A stretch of DNA of 64,000 nucleotides from Brachionus manjavacas (GCA_019054805.1 JAHQIY010000017.1:744001-808000); one strand, 5' to 3'. Positions 34,621 through 49,079 are shown, counted from the first letter of the stretch. Notes: generated from the letters alone by a model not told the origin. Numbers and translations are program-made.

Positions 34621-35514
34621 TCAGATTTAATTTTGAAAGGTGCAGAATTAAGTTGATCAGAGAGGGACACAACAACTAAGAAAGAGTCATAGTAAATTTT
34701 GAGAAGTACCCAGTATGAAATATGCAAATAATGGGGAATTGATCAATATTATCTTTTCAAATATTTGAGCAATTTGAAATTGATATAGATGGAATATTGT
34801 TCAGGTCAGAGTTTTTTTGGACCTATCTTTTAGATTAGGATTTATTTTAGAGGTATTAAAGTTTTTAGGTATTTTGTTAAAAAATAAGAGTTATATAGCA
34901 TTTGTTAAATTTTAGATATATTTTAGATATAATTAAAATATAATTGATTATAACCAGTGACATATTGTTTCAATATATAAATTAGCAGATAAAATTTGTG
35001 TTTAATGAGTTACCGAACGCAAGAACCAGCTTAATTTTTTTTGAATCAACTTAAAAAAATCAATAAATTTTTTGAAAACCATAATCTTGTTAAAATATTG
35101 TATATTTATTCTAAAAAATTTAATTAAGAATTAGGAAAGAATAAAAGACTTTACAAAAAACTAAAATTTTATCAAAGGAAGATTTTTAATTTAAATCATA
35201 TCTTTTAATATAAATTTATTTTGCAAAATTTTTTCATTATTTATCTCCTAATAAGCATTTACTTACTAGTTGCATCAAGAAAATGCTCTAAAGAATATTT
35301 CATGATTTATTGACAAAAATGGTCACCGCCGTCCTGCCTCTAGTAATCCCATTATGCTCCCAGTTAGCTCAAAATATTAACTTAATTTGGTTAAGTTCCA
35401 AATTTTATTCATCATTATTCCAATTTTAGTTAAAAGATTTTTTGACTTTTTTCAGTCCAGCTAAGTCAAATTTCTTCAATTTTATTAAAATTACCCAAAA
35501 AAAAATAATTGGTA

Positions 35515-36525
35515 CTGAAGGGGTCCAAATAACCCCTTCAATATAATATGCTTTTTAGGATAAATTACCATAATTACTCAAAATAAGAAAAAATAAAAAT
35601 GTAAGAAAAAATACAGAATGTAAAAATAAATGTTTTTTTAAAAATTTGGTTTTGATTTAAAACAAAAATTGACAAAATTTAAGAAAAAATTGTCTGTAAA
35701 AAAATTTGATATAAATACAGGAAAAAAATATTTGTTAAATTTTTTTTTTGAATTCGTATTACTGGTTCTTAACAATTTTTACAAAACGATTTAAAAGCCA
35801 TCTCCCCTATCTCCCCTCCATATCACAAGTAAACTTTTTTCCGTAATGGAAAAAAATCGAGCTTGGCCACATGACCAAATTTTAGACCACATGGCTTTGA
35901 GAGGAACATATTGGCATAAAACATCTCTTGCATAATAAACACCGATAAAGCTGATGTATCTCTTTTATAAATGAAAGTTAAAGAAATACAGATTTCGGGT
36001 TACAATTGTTACAATTCAATAAAAATTTATAATGGACAAGTCAAAATGCCGACTGTTTGGTCTCATTTTTTTATTCTAAGCATAGCTTGTTGGCTTAACT
36101 CTTTCATTAGGAATTTATCTTTTCTCTGAGACTTGTCTCTTCTCCGTCATTCATTCTTATTCATATAGTCCCTTTTTCGAAGTTTTTTCATTATTAGTTT
36201 CTTCTTATTCAGGTTATTTATTATCTAAGTCTTTATTTGAGTCATATTCAGTTGATTTGATGTTTCCATTTCTTATTCGAAATTATTATCAAAGTAATCA
36301 TTTTCCTGATAATCATTAAAATTATCATCAGAAACTTCAGGTAAGGTATCATCCGAATTACTAAGAAGTTCAATAGCTTTTCATCGAGACATGGTTCAAA
36401 AAATTACTATTTATTCTAGGAATTAAGTAGTGATGGGAATTAAAAGCATAATTACCCATGTCTTTGATTTATTTTACAAAAAAAAGACAATATTTATGGA
36501 GGGTTCAAAAAACCCCTCTCCGGGT
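35515..36525 (-). mobile_element. Worn piggyBac-like element (tentative)
   Basis: Both ends carry a short self-pairing G/C block rare in this genome: GAAGGGGTCCAAATAACCCC (about 35518) at the left and GGAGGGTTCAAAAAACCCCT followed by CTCC (about 36499) at the right, a pattern seen in piggyBac-type termini. Inside, the minus strand from about 36392 reads MSR*KAIELLSNSDDTLPEV then DDNFNDYQENDYFDNNF, like the acidic start of piggyBac transposases. The rest is too decayed to follow. No clean TTAA duplication was identified. Confidence 0.4.
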
Positions 36526-36529
36526 TTAA

Positions 36530-38515
36530 TGAATACTTTTTTTTTTTAGCATGAAAACAAAATTATTTTGTAATCAAAATTAATTAATTATAACATTTTT
36601 CAAAAAGATTAAATTTTTGGAACAACAAGCAAAAGAAAGACCAAAAAGGATCGATTGTTAAATTCATTAAATTGTTAAATTGTAATAACATAAAAAACAT
36701 TGATTTTTATTTCATAAATCTGTTTAAAAAAAATATTAAATACCTAGAGAAGTAATTCAAAAATTAATCTTTAAAAAAATTTCAAAAACTAGAAGAATTT
36801 TTTCTGGATAAAATGGTTCTAATCAGTTTAAGTCAACACATTTTTTGCCAAATATTTGTTCCGGTTTAGCTGAAAAATATGTTTTTGTCTTAAACAAATA
36901 ACAGCTAAATATATGAGCGATTTGGAGAACTTCATAATTTTAAAGTAATTTATATTCGCCAGAGTCTTAAACTTTTTTATTTTTAATTATAGGTGGAATA
37001 AAAACATCATTGTTTATTCAACTTGCTGAATCATGAAAAAAAATTGAACAATGAAACAAATACTGTCACTAACTTTGAATAAAAAAATAAATGAGAATTT
37101 TAAAGAAAATTATTTTAATTTCACAAAGCCATTACTTATGTGAATAGAAAAAAAAGCTTCTGGTCAAAGACTGGATTTGAAAAAAATCTCTATCATTTTT
37201 AATCAAATTTAACATTTTCTTTGTCATTTAGTGGTGTTCAAACTCTTTTTTTTTTTCAATTATTTTGTGATTAAAATTAAATATATATATAGTTATTTTT
37301 TATCCGCTAGCTTGCACTTTAAATATATGAAAAAACAATTCTCAACCATTTGATTTTTTCAACATTTCCTAAAATCAATTAACAAAAATTATTTTTTAAA
37401 AATTTCAATCACCTAATCGAAAAAATTAATTAAAAAGAAATAAAATTTAGAAGTGTTTTTTTGGATTCTAGTCTTGGCCAAAATCTGATTACAAAATTAA
37501 AATTTTTTTATTTTACTTGGTTAACATATCCGCTTTATAAAATAGCAACAATTTTTAGAATATCTACTTTAATGTTAATCAAGCTCATTTCTTGCTGAGT
37601 GTCAATCTGCTCATTTTATTTTATGTTTTCTTTATTAGCTAATTATAATCGTTTATGTAAACATTTTTCAAAAAAAAAGTATTTTTAATCAGTGATAAAA
37701 TATTTGTTAGAATAAAATTTATTTTATATTTAGTAAATTTTTTGTTAAGAAAATCTTTCTTATCACTTGACAAATATTTAAAAGATAAATTAATAGCAAT
37801 AATAAAATAAATTGTCAATTTTACACCTTTTTCAAATTTTAAAGTTAAATATTTTTTTAAAAGCAGATAAAACCTTTATTTTTTTCAAATTTAAGTTTTC
37901 ATTATTTAGCCGGTCCTAAGCGAAATTACGTCATTCGTTGCTTAGAGCTTTGTTTGCCCACGTTAAGTACACATCTAATTATTGATTTACAATGGTCGGA
38001 TGGATTGTAACTCGGCATAGAAAAAATATCATGATTTTAAAAATAAACAAAGCACACAACAAACTTATTATTATTAATATAAAAAAATAAATAAATTTTG
38101 TTGCATAAGAAGAGCCTAGAAGTAAAACAAAACTCTAAGCTCTTTCTTAATAATTCAAAAGCCTTAGAAAAGCCACTAAACGAACTGTTTATCAGATTAT
38201 TTAATCGCGAATAGCCAAAGCAGCGCTGCTCTTACCTTTAATTTCTAAGAAATCTTAAATATTTAAAGAATTAGGTAGAGTTTAAACAATAACTAAATTT
38301 TAGTTGAAAACTCGGTGTCGCTATGGGCCCTCACCAACATTTATTTTTCAAATAAAAAAAGATTTCTTTTTTTCTGATATTTTCATTTCTTTACCAATTT
38401 ATTTCCATAGAAATATCAATCTAGTTATGTATTTTTATTTTATTTATTTTTAATAATAATAATAATAAAATGTAATAATTTGAATTTTTGTTTATTTTCT
38501 TTTCAATTATTTTAG
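36530..38515. other. Gene-free interval upstream of ANKAR
   Basis: AT-rich, no coding signal. Because the first ANKAR coding exon begins right after a splice acceptor (38515), a non-coding 5' exon and promoter should lie in here; the less AT-rich patch at about 37905-38030 and 38160-38330 is a candidate. Confidence 0.4.
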
Positions 38516-38525
38516 AGGATTTTAA

Positions 38526-41500
38526 ATGAATGGCTCACGGCTGGCATCAAGCTCGAAGCTGCGTGACGCAGCCAACAGAAAGCACACCGCCAGCGTCATA
38601 AGCATGTCCAGCTCCAACTACGAGGCCAACCCGGTCCACAAAGAAATTGACGAGGACCAAAATTTGCTCAATACACCCGCGGTCCGCAACATCCTCGGCT
38701 TTGATCAGCGCTTTGACCGCGTCGAGGAGCAAGAACTGCTTGCCGAAATGAACTGCCACTGGCTCCTCTCCATCGACGACTTCAAGATGCCCATAGACCA
38801 CCCCCAGGGCATGATCACTCAGATGAGTCCTCTGAACGACAACCACATGTTTCTGCTGGTTCCATTAGATGAAGCAGTGCCTGAAATCGACTACCGCGAG
38901 CTTCACCAAATAATCCGCGAACTAACCATCGGCATCTATGTACTCAATCAGCACCCCTTTCTTCAGCTAGAGGCCAATTTCGACCAGAGCACTTCATGCC
39001 AACTGCCCGTCGCCTATGTGGACACCAAACTCGGACAAATCATGATCAACACGGACTACTGGCTCAAGGCTCTTTGGCATGGCTCCTATTTTCCGCGAGA
39101 AAAAAGAATCAAATTCACCGAAAGATGGAGACAAATGATAGATGTGGATGCCAATGGAACAGCTCAGACCAAAAAGTCGGTTTTCTACGAGTTTATGAAC
39201 TCGGGTCTGAGCGATATTTGCAAAGATCCCGATTATTCGGTCATTTTTGAAAATAGGCCTGGTGATCTGATGGGAAAAAAAGAAGATAGCAATTCTTTGG
39301 CATTCGGAGTGGGCATGACTGCGGCAAATAGCGGATTTTTGCATGGAAACCAGCCTGCTTCAATAAACATGCAAGAATACAGCAACATGAGCGAAGATGA
39401 AATTCGCGACAACCTGAACACTTTGAAAGAGTGTGCTGACGATGTGTCAGTGCTGATGACATTCGGACTCAATTCGGTCAAATCTTATAAAAACATTTAT
39501 GAAATTGACTCGGACTACTCCATAAATGCTTGTGTCCGAGGCGACAATCAAAAAATAGATAATAAATTATTTGAGAAAATAAAGCCTATCCTAAATAATC
39601 ACGAAAATTTTCTGAGAGAAAATTTCGAAAAAAAAGCTGAAATCAAAAAGAATTTAATTTATTTGAAAATAATTAGTTTTCTAACACCGTTTTTAATCGG
39701 ACTTAAGAGACGCATGAAAATACCAGACATGAACAATTTGCTTCCGTTGATGACTGGTGATGATGTTCAAACTGAGCGCGAACTGCCGCCGTTAATGCTT
39801 GGCTCGGACTTCAGGACAAGCAGATTCGCACCGCTGATTAACCAGGAGAAAAATAGCTATTTTCATCTGCATGGAGGCATTCAATTTGAGCTAGAGACGT
39901 GTCCCGTATCTCAATTGTAATTAATATTAAAAATCTTAATTTGTTATAAGTTTTTTTTTAATTTTTTTTTCAGTAATTTGGAAAAAGAGTATGACAAGAT
40001 AGCGTCGAAGTCGACAGAAATTCTAAAGTCTTATTTGGACTCCGAACAACTGCAAGAATATAAAATCCCTTTAATCACTGTAAATAACAAAAAGTGTGTA
40101 TTTGAATTTTTTAATAATTTTAAATTTCAAAATTTTAAAAATTTATTTATTCAATTATTTTAAATGAGAGATTTTTAAGCATTTCGTTGTTTAGCTTTCT
40201 AACTTTTAAATTTTCCAAACAAAAATTAGAAAGATTGATTTGAAAAATTTGTCAAAATATTCTTTGAGCAAAAATTTAAATTATCAATAAGAATATTGAA
40301 TATATGTTCAGGAAATTAGGTTTAAAGATTTTTTTTTAAATTTTATAACTATTGCAAATCAATTCTGACTTTAGTTTTTACTATTTAAGTCTTAAATTTT
40401 GGCCTCAATAATATAATGATTAGTAAACTTAACTACGAAATGATGAAAAAAAATTGGAAAATTCATTGAAAAGCTTGGCAAAATAATTCCAAGTCTTTGA
40501 AAAAAAATTTAAAAAATAAAGTTGCCAAATATGTTTTATTAGTGTGAAATCAATTCAAATTAAGTAAAATATTTTAGTTTTTAAATTAGAAGAGTTATTT
40601 TCTAAATTGATCTTTTTAAAAATCAGTGGTGTTAAAATTTTTGCTTCAAGCTAATCATGGAAAATTAAAAAACTTGATTGAAAAACCTAGCAAAAGCGTT
40701 AAAAAAAAATAAAAAATAGAATTTATTTGTCGCCTAATTTTTCATAAGATAAAGCTAATACGCATAAAAGTTACCTACCAAAAAATATTTCCAATTGTTT
40801 GACACTAAGATTAGATTATAAAAAACCTTTTCAGTCTCTAAATTTTACAAATGTTTCTATTTTTATTTGAACAAAACAAAAAAAAAATTTTATTAAAATA
40901 TTTGGGTGTTGAGTCAAATAAAAGACACCTTTATAAAATTTTCTTTTAAAATTGTTAGCTTCGAGGCTTCCAAAAGATTTAAAAAAAAATTTTTATTCAA
41001 AATCTACAGATATTCTAAGGTTGTAATCTGTAGAGCACTCCTTTTTCTAGTATTATTAACTGGTTAGTTATTTATTTTAAAATTTTGCAAATATTCGAAT
41101 ATTTATTGAAATTTATCTTTAATCCAAAAATTAAATAAACTTTATTATCAAAATACTTTTTATAAATTATTGAATAAAAAAAAACTAAAAAAAAAATCCT
41201 TTTTTTAAAGATACTGGTCGATTAGGATCGATTTTGAAAGCTATTATTCGGCTTTTCCGCAAAAGCCTTACTGGGTTTACAAGCTGACCGACGACTTGTC
41301 TAAACTAAAACCAAAACGCTTGCCAATGACTGACATTCAAATTTATGACTTATTCAAAAAATACTTTGGCTATAAGAAAGCCACTAAATTTAAAGTAAAA
41401 ATAAAAAAAAATAAAAAAAAAATAAAAAATGCTTTATTTATTTTTAATAACATAAAGAATTCATCATCAGGTCTTAGAGCGGCCTCTCAGCGCGGTCTAA

Positions 41501-44500
41501 TAAACATTTTTCAAAGCTTTGCACGCAAAATCCCAATCAACCGGCTTTCTAAACATGACGAATTCGGTCTTTGCTTGACCCACTACGCTGCCATATACAA
41601 CCGACCACTGATCATCAGCTCACTAATAATGGTCTCAATAGATGTGAATACAAAACAGCAAATAGATTATTTAGCCATCGGCCCGATGCCGCTGCATTAC
41701 GCGGCACGAAGCGGTTCTTTGGACACAGTCTCTTGTTTACTGGCTAGCTATGCCAATATTAGCTTTGCGGACAATGACGGATGGGCTCCAATCCACCATG
41801 CATGCTATTTTGACAATGTGCCAGTTATTAAGCTTTTGATCCGAAGACAACAAGAGTTGTTGGAAATAACCACTCGGAGCGAGTCGCGCAAGACTCCTAT
41901 TTTGGTAGCAGCCAGTGCGGGGTCTCTTGAAGCCGTCAAGTGTTTGATCCATCTCGGAGCCAACATTGCTTTTCATGACGAAAATGGCTACAATGTCATT
42001 CACATTGCAGCTCATCGGAACAGGACCAATATAATTGATTATTTTATTCAGAACGAGTATTCGCAGTTGCCTACTTGGAAACTGCTGATCAACATGCTGG
42101 CTAGTGATAGGGCTCAAGACAGATTGGCAAGTGTGAAATGTCTTCAGCTGTTAACTAGCCAGAGCAAAAAATTTTGGTCATCTATTCTAAATGCAGGGGG
42201 AATAGAAAAATTGATTTCAATTATGAGAGCTTATGTTCAAAATTTGACCAAGGCAAGTGTGGAAGAGGTCGAAGAGGAGATCAGTTTTAATGCTTTGTCA
42301 GTTATATGCAATTTGTCGGATCAGGTAGCGGTCAAGCAAAGGTTAAATGAAATAAAAGATCTTGGCAGTATATTGATCAAAATTTTGGAATTGTCCAAGA
42401 ATGAAGATTTGCACTCAAGATCGGCTATTTTGATCGCTGATGTTGTTTCTGTAGATGAGAATAATAAGTCTTCGTTTGCTCAACAAGGCTGCTTGGATCG
42501 TTTAATGGTTTTGTTGGATGGAGAGTATGAAGACTTGCTGGTTAATGCTATTAATGCTTTGGAAATTTTGTGCAAGGATAATCAGAATAATCAGGAATAT
42601 TGTGCTGAAAAGGGAATTTTTCAAGGTTTTTTAACCATTATGGAACTTAATTCAGGTATTTGGGAATTTTATTTTTTCTTTTCGCAATTCAATTTTTACT
42701 GCATTTTTTAAATATTATTCCGCGGATTTTGAAAATTTACTTATAGACTATATCTTTAAATGTAAGTTTCGGTATTTGATTGATTTTAATTTTTATCAAG
42801 TTTCTTTTTTATAAGTTATTTTCTATTTCAATAGCCACCATTAATGTATATATAAAATGTGATGTATAAACAAAAAATTTTCCTTAATTTTCCTTTAAAA
42901 AAATTAATGTAAAGAGAAGCATTATCCTTTTTTACGAACTAGAACCTCCTGCAAAATTTTCTCTGCTAACAAAAGATAAACCTAATAAGAGTTATTAGTT
43001 AGTAAAAATATTTTTTAACAAAACAAGAAAGATCACATATTTTTAGAACTTAACTGCTAACATTTTTAGATATCTTGTCCTCTGATAAAAAAAAAAAGAT
43101 AAAAAAAAAAATATCAAAAGTGCTTACTAATAAATAATAGGACTCTTAAAGACAAATCTGAAGATTTTGGTTTCTAACTTAATTTTGAAATCGATTTCAA
43201 TCGACTGATAATTTATTTAAAATTGAAAAAAAAATCATTAAAGATTTTAAAAAAGATATTATCAAACTAAATAGAATATTTTTTTTAAATGCGAAAACAC
43301 TTCAAAAAAATATGAAGAATTTTCCGTGAAAACTTCAATCAAAATTCTTCGTTTATCGCGGTAATGTTTAAAATAAAACCTAAGAAGACTTTCTTAAATT
43401 AATTAAATTTTTAAAATTATTGAGTTATATACTTTCAAAAATTCTTATTCATTTAATTTTTAAAAAAAATCTTTTTATTTTTTGTTGAATCTTGTTGAAT
43501 TTTCTTTAATAAAAAATAAGAATAAATTAATTTTTATTTCTATCTCTTTAGTTCAGTTTCTGTATATTCTATGCAATATAATTTCTATACTTTTTAATGG
43601 GCATTTTAAGAATTTTTCCCAGAAGCTAGATTTAACCGATACTTTGAACTAATCTGTTTATCCAATTTTTTGAGATAATATTACCTGTGTTTCAAAAATA
43701 CTTAGTTTATTGTTAATAAATTTATTTGTAACTAATATTGTCAATTTTATTTAATATTCTTACAGAAAATTTTGTTTCTACCAAAAAGGAATTTTTATTA
43801 AAAGAAAAAAAATCGCTTTTTTTGCTTTGGCCACCTTTCCGGCTTTTTTTTGGGTTCGATCGCTACTATAATATACCTTCAGCAATTTCAGTCACATATT
43901 TTTTTAATCGTTTAATCAACTCAGCTTTTGTTCCTTGGTATGATATTTTATAATCTTTACATTTTTGCTTTAAATCAGCCACTAAGCAATTTTTGCTAAA
44001 CATTTTTGACAGAATAAAAAAAATTCAAGTGAAAAACAACCATTTTTGTAAACAAAGTAATAATTATAAATAGCATAAAATTAAACTTAGCAAAAAATAA
44101 AAAACGAAATAAAAAAATTTGCCTTAATTAAGCAATTTATTTGATTAACAATAAAACAAAAAAATCAATAATAAACTAAAATTTTAAAAACACAGGTAAT
44201 GATCATCCCAATTTTTTTTACCAATATCAATATTTCAGTGAAAAATTAAGTAAGTTTTTTTGTTTTATTTTTGACTTTTGAGATTATTTAAAAGATTAAA
44301 TTCTCAAAAAAAATTCTGCAAATGGAATAATTAATTTCGAGCCTTATATTCTCCATCAAACCTCGCCAATCTGAGTTCAATTTCGTAATTTAAATTTGGT
44401 AAAATACTTGACATTTCTTGAAGAATACAGTCAATCCTCGGTATAACCAACTACTTGGGTGGAAAATTCGGTATTCGTTTTTTCGAAATTCCCATATAAA

Positions 44501-47500
44501 ATGATAGGTAAAAAAAAATTTTAGTCCAAATCTTATTGATAAAAAATCTAAAATAAAAATGTGAGAAATAACAAAAAGTTAATTTTTTTGAAAAAAATCG
44601 GTAATAGATGGTTGTTTGGTAAAGCTACTTTCAATTATAAAATTTTCAATATTAAATAATAAATTAATTACATTAGAATTCATCTTTTTTGTTTAAAATA
44701 GTAGAAGCATTAATATTTAATATAGAGGCATTAATTGGTAATATAGAGGATTTCGTTATATGGGGGTTCGTTATACAGAGAATTGACAGTATTTATATTA
44801 AAAAAGTAAATTAAAATAGATATTAAAAAATAAGTTTTGTCTAAAATGATTTCAAAATATTAAAAATTTTATATTTGAAGATTTGATTAAATCATCAGTA
44901 GCTGCCGCAATTTCTTCACTGACTTATAAGAATAAAAAAAATCAATTAATCGCCTTGAATGAGGGAATATTTAAGCCACTAATTGACCTGTTGAAATCAC
45001 GCAACATGACTGTCCAGTTGAAGGTGTCAATGGCTCTTGAGGCTCTTGCCATCCGCAATCAGACCACACAAGACGCCTTGCTTGAACTAGATGCAGCCAC
45101 TTACATGATCCGACTGCTTGAGGTAAAGATTAGTAAAGAATTTTAAACTAAAGATAAAATCAAAAAAATTGCTTCCAAATAAGGATCATTCAACAATAAA
45201 TGCTGTTGTTGAACACGGCTCTTGTCAAAAAATAATAAGTTTTAATGTTGAATTAAAGTCTAATGAGCCCGATAGAATTTTTACATTTGGAATAAGGAAT
45301 TTTTTTAATCCAAATTTTAGACACTATTTAAATACTGAGGTTTGATCCTTTGCAATTTTTGAGTGTCGCTTGGGCGTTTGCATGAGCGACCATTATTGTC
45401 CAAAAAGTATTTGCTTTGACTTGATTAAATGTTCTTTGTTTTTTTATAGAGAATGTACTATGTTGGAGCAACTGTAGGTAAACGCTGATCGGGTTTTTCG
45501 AGTTTGAGTTTGTTTCCGCTTTAAAAATGAAAACCCTTTTGGCATTTTAATTTTGTCTTTTTGTTAACATCAGTGTGTTTTAATCCTAAATATGCTTGCC
45601 CCTTACTCACTAAAACACAAAATTATTTCTTTTACAAAAGCACTTTTTTTGGGACTCGTCAATTTTGTGAAAAAATTGATCGTATTTTTATCATAATAAA
45701 CTTATTAGTTAATTATATGAGCAAACAAAAATTTTTGATAATAATTTGGTAATTTAATAGTAATAATTAATAGTAAAAAATAAACTAAAATTTTCTTTCA
45801 ATTTTTTTATTTAAAAAATAGCATAATTTCAATCTTTTCTTGAATTAATTAATTTAATGAGGTTTAAACTAATCATTAATTTAATTAATTTTAAACTCTA
45901 TCCATATTTTATCATGCAAGCAAAATTTTGCCAAGAATCGTGTGAAAATGGTACTCTTAAATATAACCTTAATTCTTCATCAAATAAAATAACTAAAAAA
46001 TTTTTTAAATAAAACCTTTATTAAACCAAATTTTACGATCAAAAAAAATCATTTTATAAAATTTATCTGCAATATCAAGTCAGGTAAACAATATGACCAG
46101 TGGTTCACAAAATTGACAAGCTAACCCTTTTTTTCTTCACTTTGAATGTTTGTTTAAAAAACAAAAATCAAAAATAAGATAAAATATTTTTATTAGATAA
46201 AATCGAACATGGAAGACTGGTCAATAATAATACGGGAGCAAGCAGCGATGACTTTATGGACACTGGCCGGTGCACAAAAACCCCAACGCAAGATGATTGC
46301 TCAAAAAATAGGCATCTCTCAGATAATCAGCATGTTGATTTCCAAATCAGAAAAGCTTCAGTTTGTGGGCGCCAAATGCGTTGTTTCTCTGGTATTTGAA
46401 AATTTGAGCAACCAAAATTTAATTCTGAAAGAAAATGGTATTGATCCATTGATTAGATTGCTGAAGCTGGAGAAAACAAGCGACCGGGTTATATTGGCTG
46501 TGGTGGAAACAATTGGGGCTCTTTGTGTGGATATAGCTCATGTAAATAATGAGCGAACTCAGACAGAGCTGGCCGAAAAAGGCGCTCTTACACTGCTGCT
46601 GAAGATACTCGAAAATCCGCCATCTAAATTCATCCAAATAGAAACAGCGCATGCAATCGCCTGCTTGATTCTGAACAGACCAAACAGCGAGTACTTGGAA
46701 AAAAAGCTCGATATTCGTCTCATTTTGAGTCTCTTGGAAACTAATGATTTGGAAATGAGGCTCAAAGCAGGCTCAGCAATCACTGTCCTTGCTTATAACA
46801 ATACCGAAAATCAGTACGACATCAAAGTTAACGGGGGCATATCGTACGACTTTTATGCTGTTTATTTTGAAAAAAAGAACATCAATCCATTGCTACTGTG
46901 TCGAGCATGTTTTCAAGTAAGTTGTTTTCTAAAAAATAAATAAAGTAATAAAAAATTATTATATTTTTTGGGGATTTATTTTTATTTCTAAAAAATTTTC
47001 ATTGTTCTTTATCAATTGTATTTTTTTTGATTAACTTTAATCAATTCAAAAAAATTATGAAAAATCATCAATTTTAATTAAAATTTAAAAAAATGAAAGA
47101 ATATTTAAAAATTAAATTATATAAAAAAATAAAGGTTCTTAATTAGATTTCTGCTGGAATATAAAAGTACTTAATACCAAAATAAATTATTATTAATTTA
47201 CGAAAATTTACGTAAAAAATGGTAAAATTTTTAAATTTTCAATTATTTTTTTTAAATAATTTTTAAATTTTTTACTGAATTTACGTAAAATAAAGAAAAT
47301 TTTCCTCAACAATGTAAAAAATAAAAATAAAGCAAAATGGAATTTCAATAATCCGTATTCTGATATCAAATAATATATAATAAGGTTATAAAATAAAGAT
47401 GATGTTCAGTGATCCTTAAACGTATCAAACAAATTGTTCATTTATATCTCCGCTTATTCTTCTGTGGTCAAGCGTAATAAGTTTTACATTTCTAGAGCTT

Positions 47501-49079
47501 TCTTTGTTGCTCAAGTTTATCAATTCTCCAATTCTTTTTTTTTTAAGATGACAAGAACAAAAAATTTTTTTTAAAGATTTTTATAAGTCTTTATATCCTA
47601 TGACTATCTTAAAATTTTACTTTGATTTTTAAACATAATTGCAAATTGAGAAACAAATTCCGTCCAAAGTCTGACAATATTTTTGTACATTGAAAGCAAT
47701 TAAAGTAAAATTTTTTAAAAACTTAAATATACCATCAATGAAGAAAATAAGCCTTTTAAAATTTCATAAATCATTAACAATTGTCCAAATATTATCACTA
47801 AACTTTAATTATTTAAATAATAAAAAAATTCAGTCGAAACTAAAAATTCGAAATAAAAATTACATTTGAAAAATTGGTGGACATATTTTTTTCAATAAAT
47901 TCTATTTTATTTTATTTCTATTTTTCTACATTTTTTGACAAAAATTTGCAATTTTTAATTAAAATTCAATAGAAAATTGTAAAATCATTTAAGAAAAATA
48001 TTAAAAGAAAAAAGTAAATTTTTTTAAAAAAATTTCAAAAAATCGTTCTTTTTTGGGTTTTTGAAATTCCGTAAAAAACTGATAAATTTCAATTTGAATT
48101 AAAAATAAATTATATCAAAAAATATTTAAAAATTATTTTTTTGATAATAAATTTTATCATAAATAAAAGAAGCTATCAAAATTCAGTAATTTTTTTTATT
48201 CAGCATTGGATAAATAATTAATTGCCTTTTTTATTGATAGATTTAATTGATTAAATAATTTTAGAAAATAAAAGTTAAGTTTTTTATGTTTTGAATAATA
48301 AATCGAGTTATTAGAAAACTAATAATTTTAATTTAAAAAATGTTTATTTATTACTATTTAAGACAGTGGTTCTTGCTCGAGTGATAGTAGGAAGAGATCA
48401 TGTATGGCTGACAGCTCAGGGTATTAACAAACTTGTACAGCTACTGTTGTTTGATGATGATCAAGTGGTCATCCAAACAGCAAGTTATTTATCAAGTTTG
48501 GCTCATACAAGAACAGGTATAACAGATGCAATGTTAACATGTGATGCAGTTGACATCTTGTGTGATCGTCTTTATTCACCAAACGATCAAATTCGTTTTG
48601 CTAGTGCGATTACTCTTGGTTATTTAAGTTTCAACCGGACCGCATCCCGACTTCTACTGCACAACTGTCGCAACTATCCACACCTGTACAAAACTCTTAT
48701 GACAATTATACCATCAAATGCAAAGATATCTAAACAGTTTGTCCAAAGCTTCCAAACTTCCCTCGCACTAGGTTTGCCTAAACTTCTCGTTCACAATCAA
48801 GTTAAATTTTATGAAGTGACTGGTAGTCCGAAAGTTCGTGACGATTTCAAGGGCTTTTACTTGGGCAAAGAATTAAATAGAACTAATTTTTCAAAATTGA
48901 GTTTTTACGATATTGACAATACGCTGAATCAAAACCCTCAAGGAAACTTAAAAGCGGCTACTAGTCGGTCACAATCTGCTCCTTTGTCCAAACACATCAA
49001 AAATATTAATTCAAAAAATCCTCAGAACAGAAACGCAACTATGCTTGAAATTAAAAAATCAAATAAATTATCAACTTAA
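38526..49079 (+). CDS. ANKAR: Ankyrin and armadillo repeat-containing protein (ANKAR)
   Basis: Seven coding exons: 38526-39916, 39974-40093, 41211-41394, 41458-42655, 44881-45122, 46197-46916 and 48363-49079. All introns have GT–AG ends and phases agree; lengths sum to 4572 nt, 1523 residues (human ANKAR about 1434). The N-terminal third (AEMNCHWLLSIDDFKMPIDH, FLLVPLDEAVPEIDYRELHQ) is the family's own region. The fourth exon encodes about five ankyrin repeats (GPMPLHYAARSGSLDTVSCL, GWAPIHHACYFDNVPVIKLL, TPILVAASAGSLEAVKCLI, NVIHIAAHRNRTNIIDYF). From there to the end run armadillo-type helices (LLKLEKTSDRVILAVVETIG, QIRFASAITLGYLSFNRTA). The C-terminal 80 residues are Ser/Asn/Lys-rich. Role little known; the repeats imply a protein scaffold, and related proteins are linked to cilia, which is inference. 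A polypyrimidine-AG acceptor lies 10 bp before the ATG. Confidence 0.92.
44428..44789. mobile_element. Pogo/Tigger-type MITE within an ANKAR intron
   Basis: The left end is CAGTCAATCCTCGGTATAAC and the complement of the right end is CTGTCAATTCTCTGTATAAC, near-perfect TIRs with the CTCxxTATAAC core known from pogo/Tigger elements. TA dinucleotides flank both sides (44426-44427 and 44790-44791), as expected for Tc1/mariner-superfamily insertion. It is 362 bp and has no ORF, so it depends on a transposase elsewhere. It lies 91 bp upstream of exon 44881-45122. Confidence 0.8.

Noticed and set aside
38547..39481. Several minus-strand and alternative-frame ORFs over the first ANKAR exon
   Set aside because: Shadows of the ANKAR reading frame, with no motif of their own.
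43738..43953. 71-aa plus-strand ORF inside an ANKAR intron
   Set aside because: No motif, and phases of flanking exons do not require it.
45450..45477. A 28-nt stretch framed by TTTTATAG and GTAAAC in an ANKAR intron, resembling a microexon
   Set aside because: Exons 44881-45122 and 46197-46916 already join phase 0 to phase 0; adding 28 nt would break the frame.
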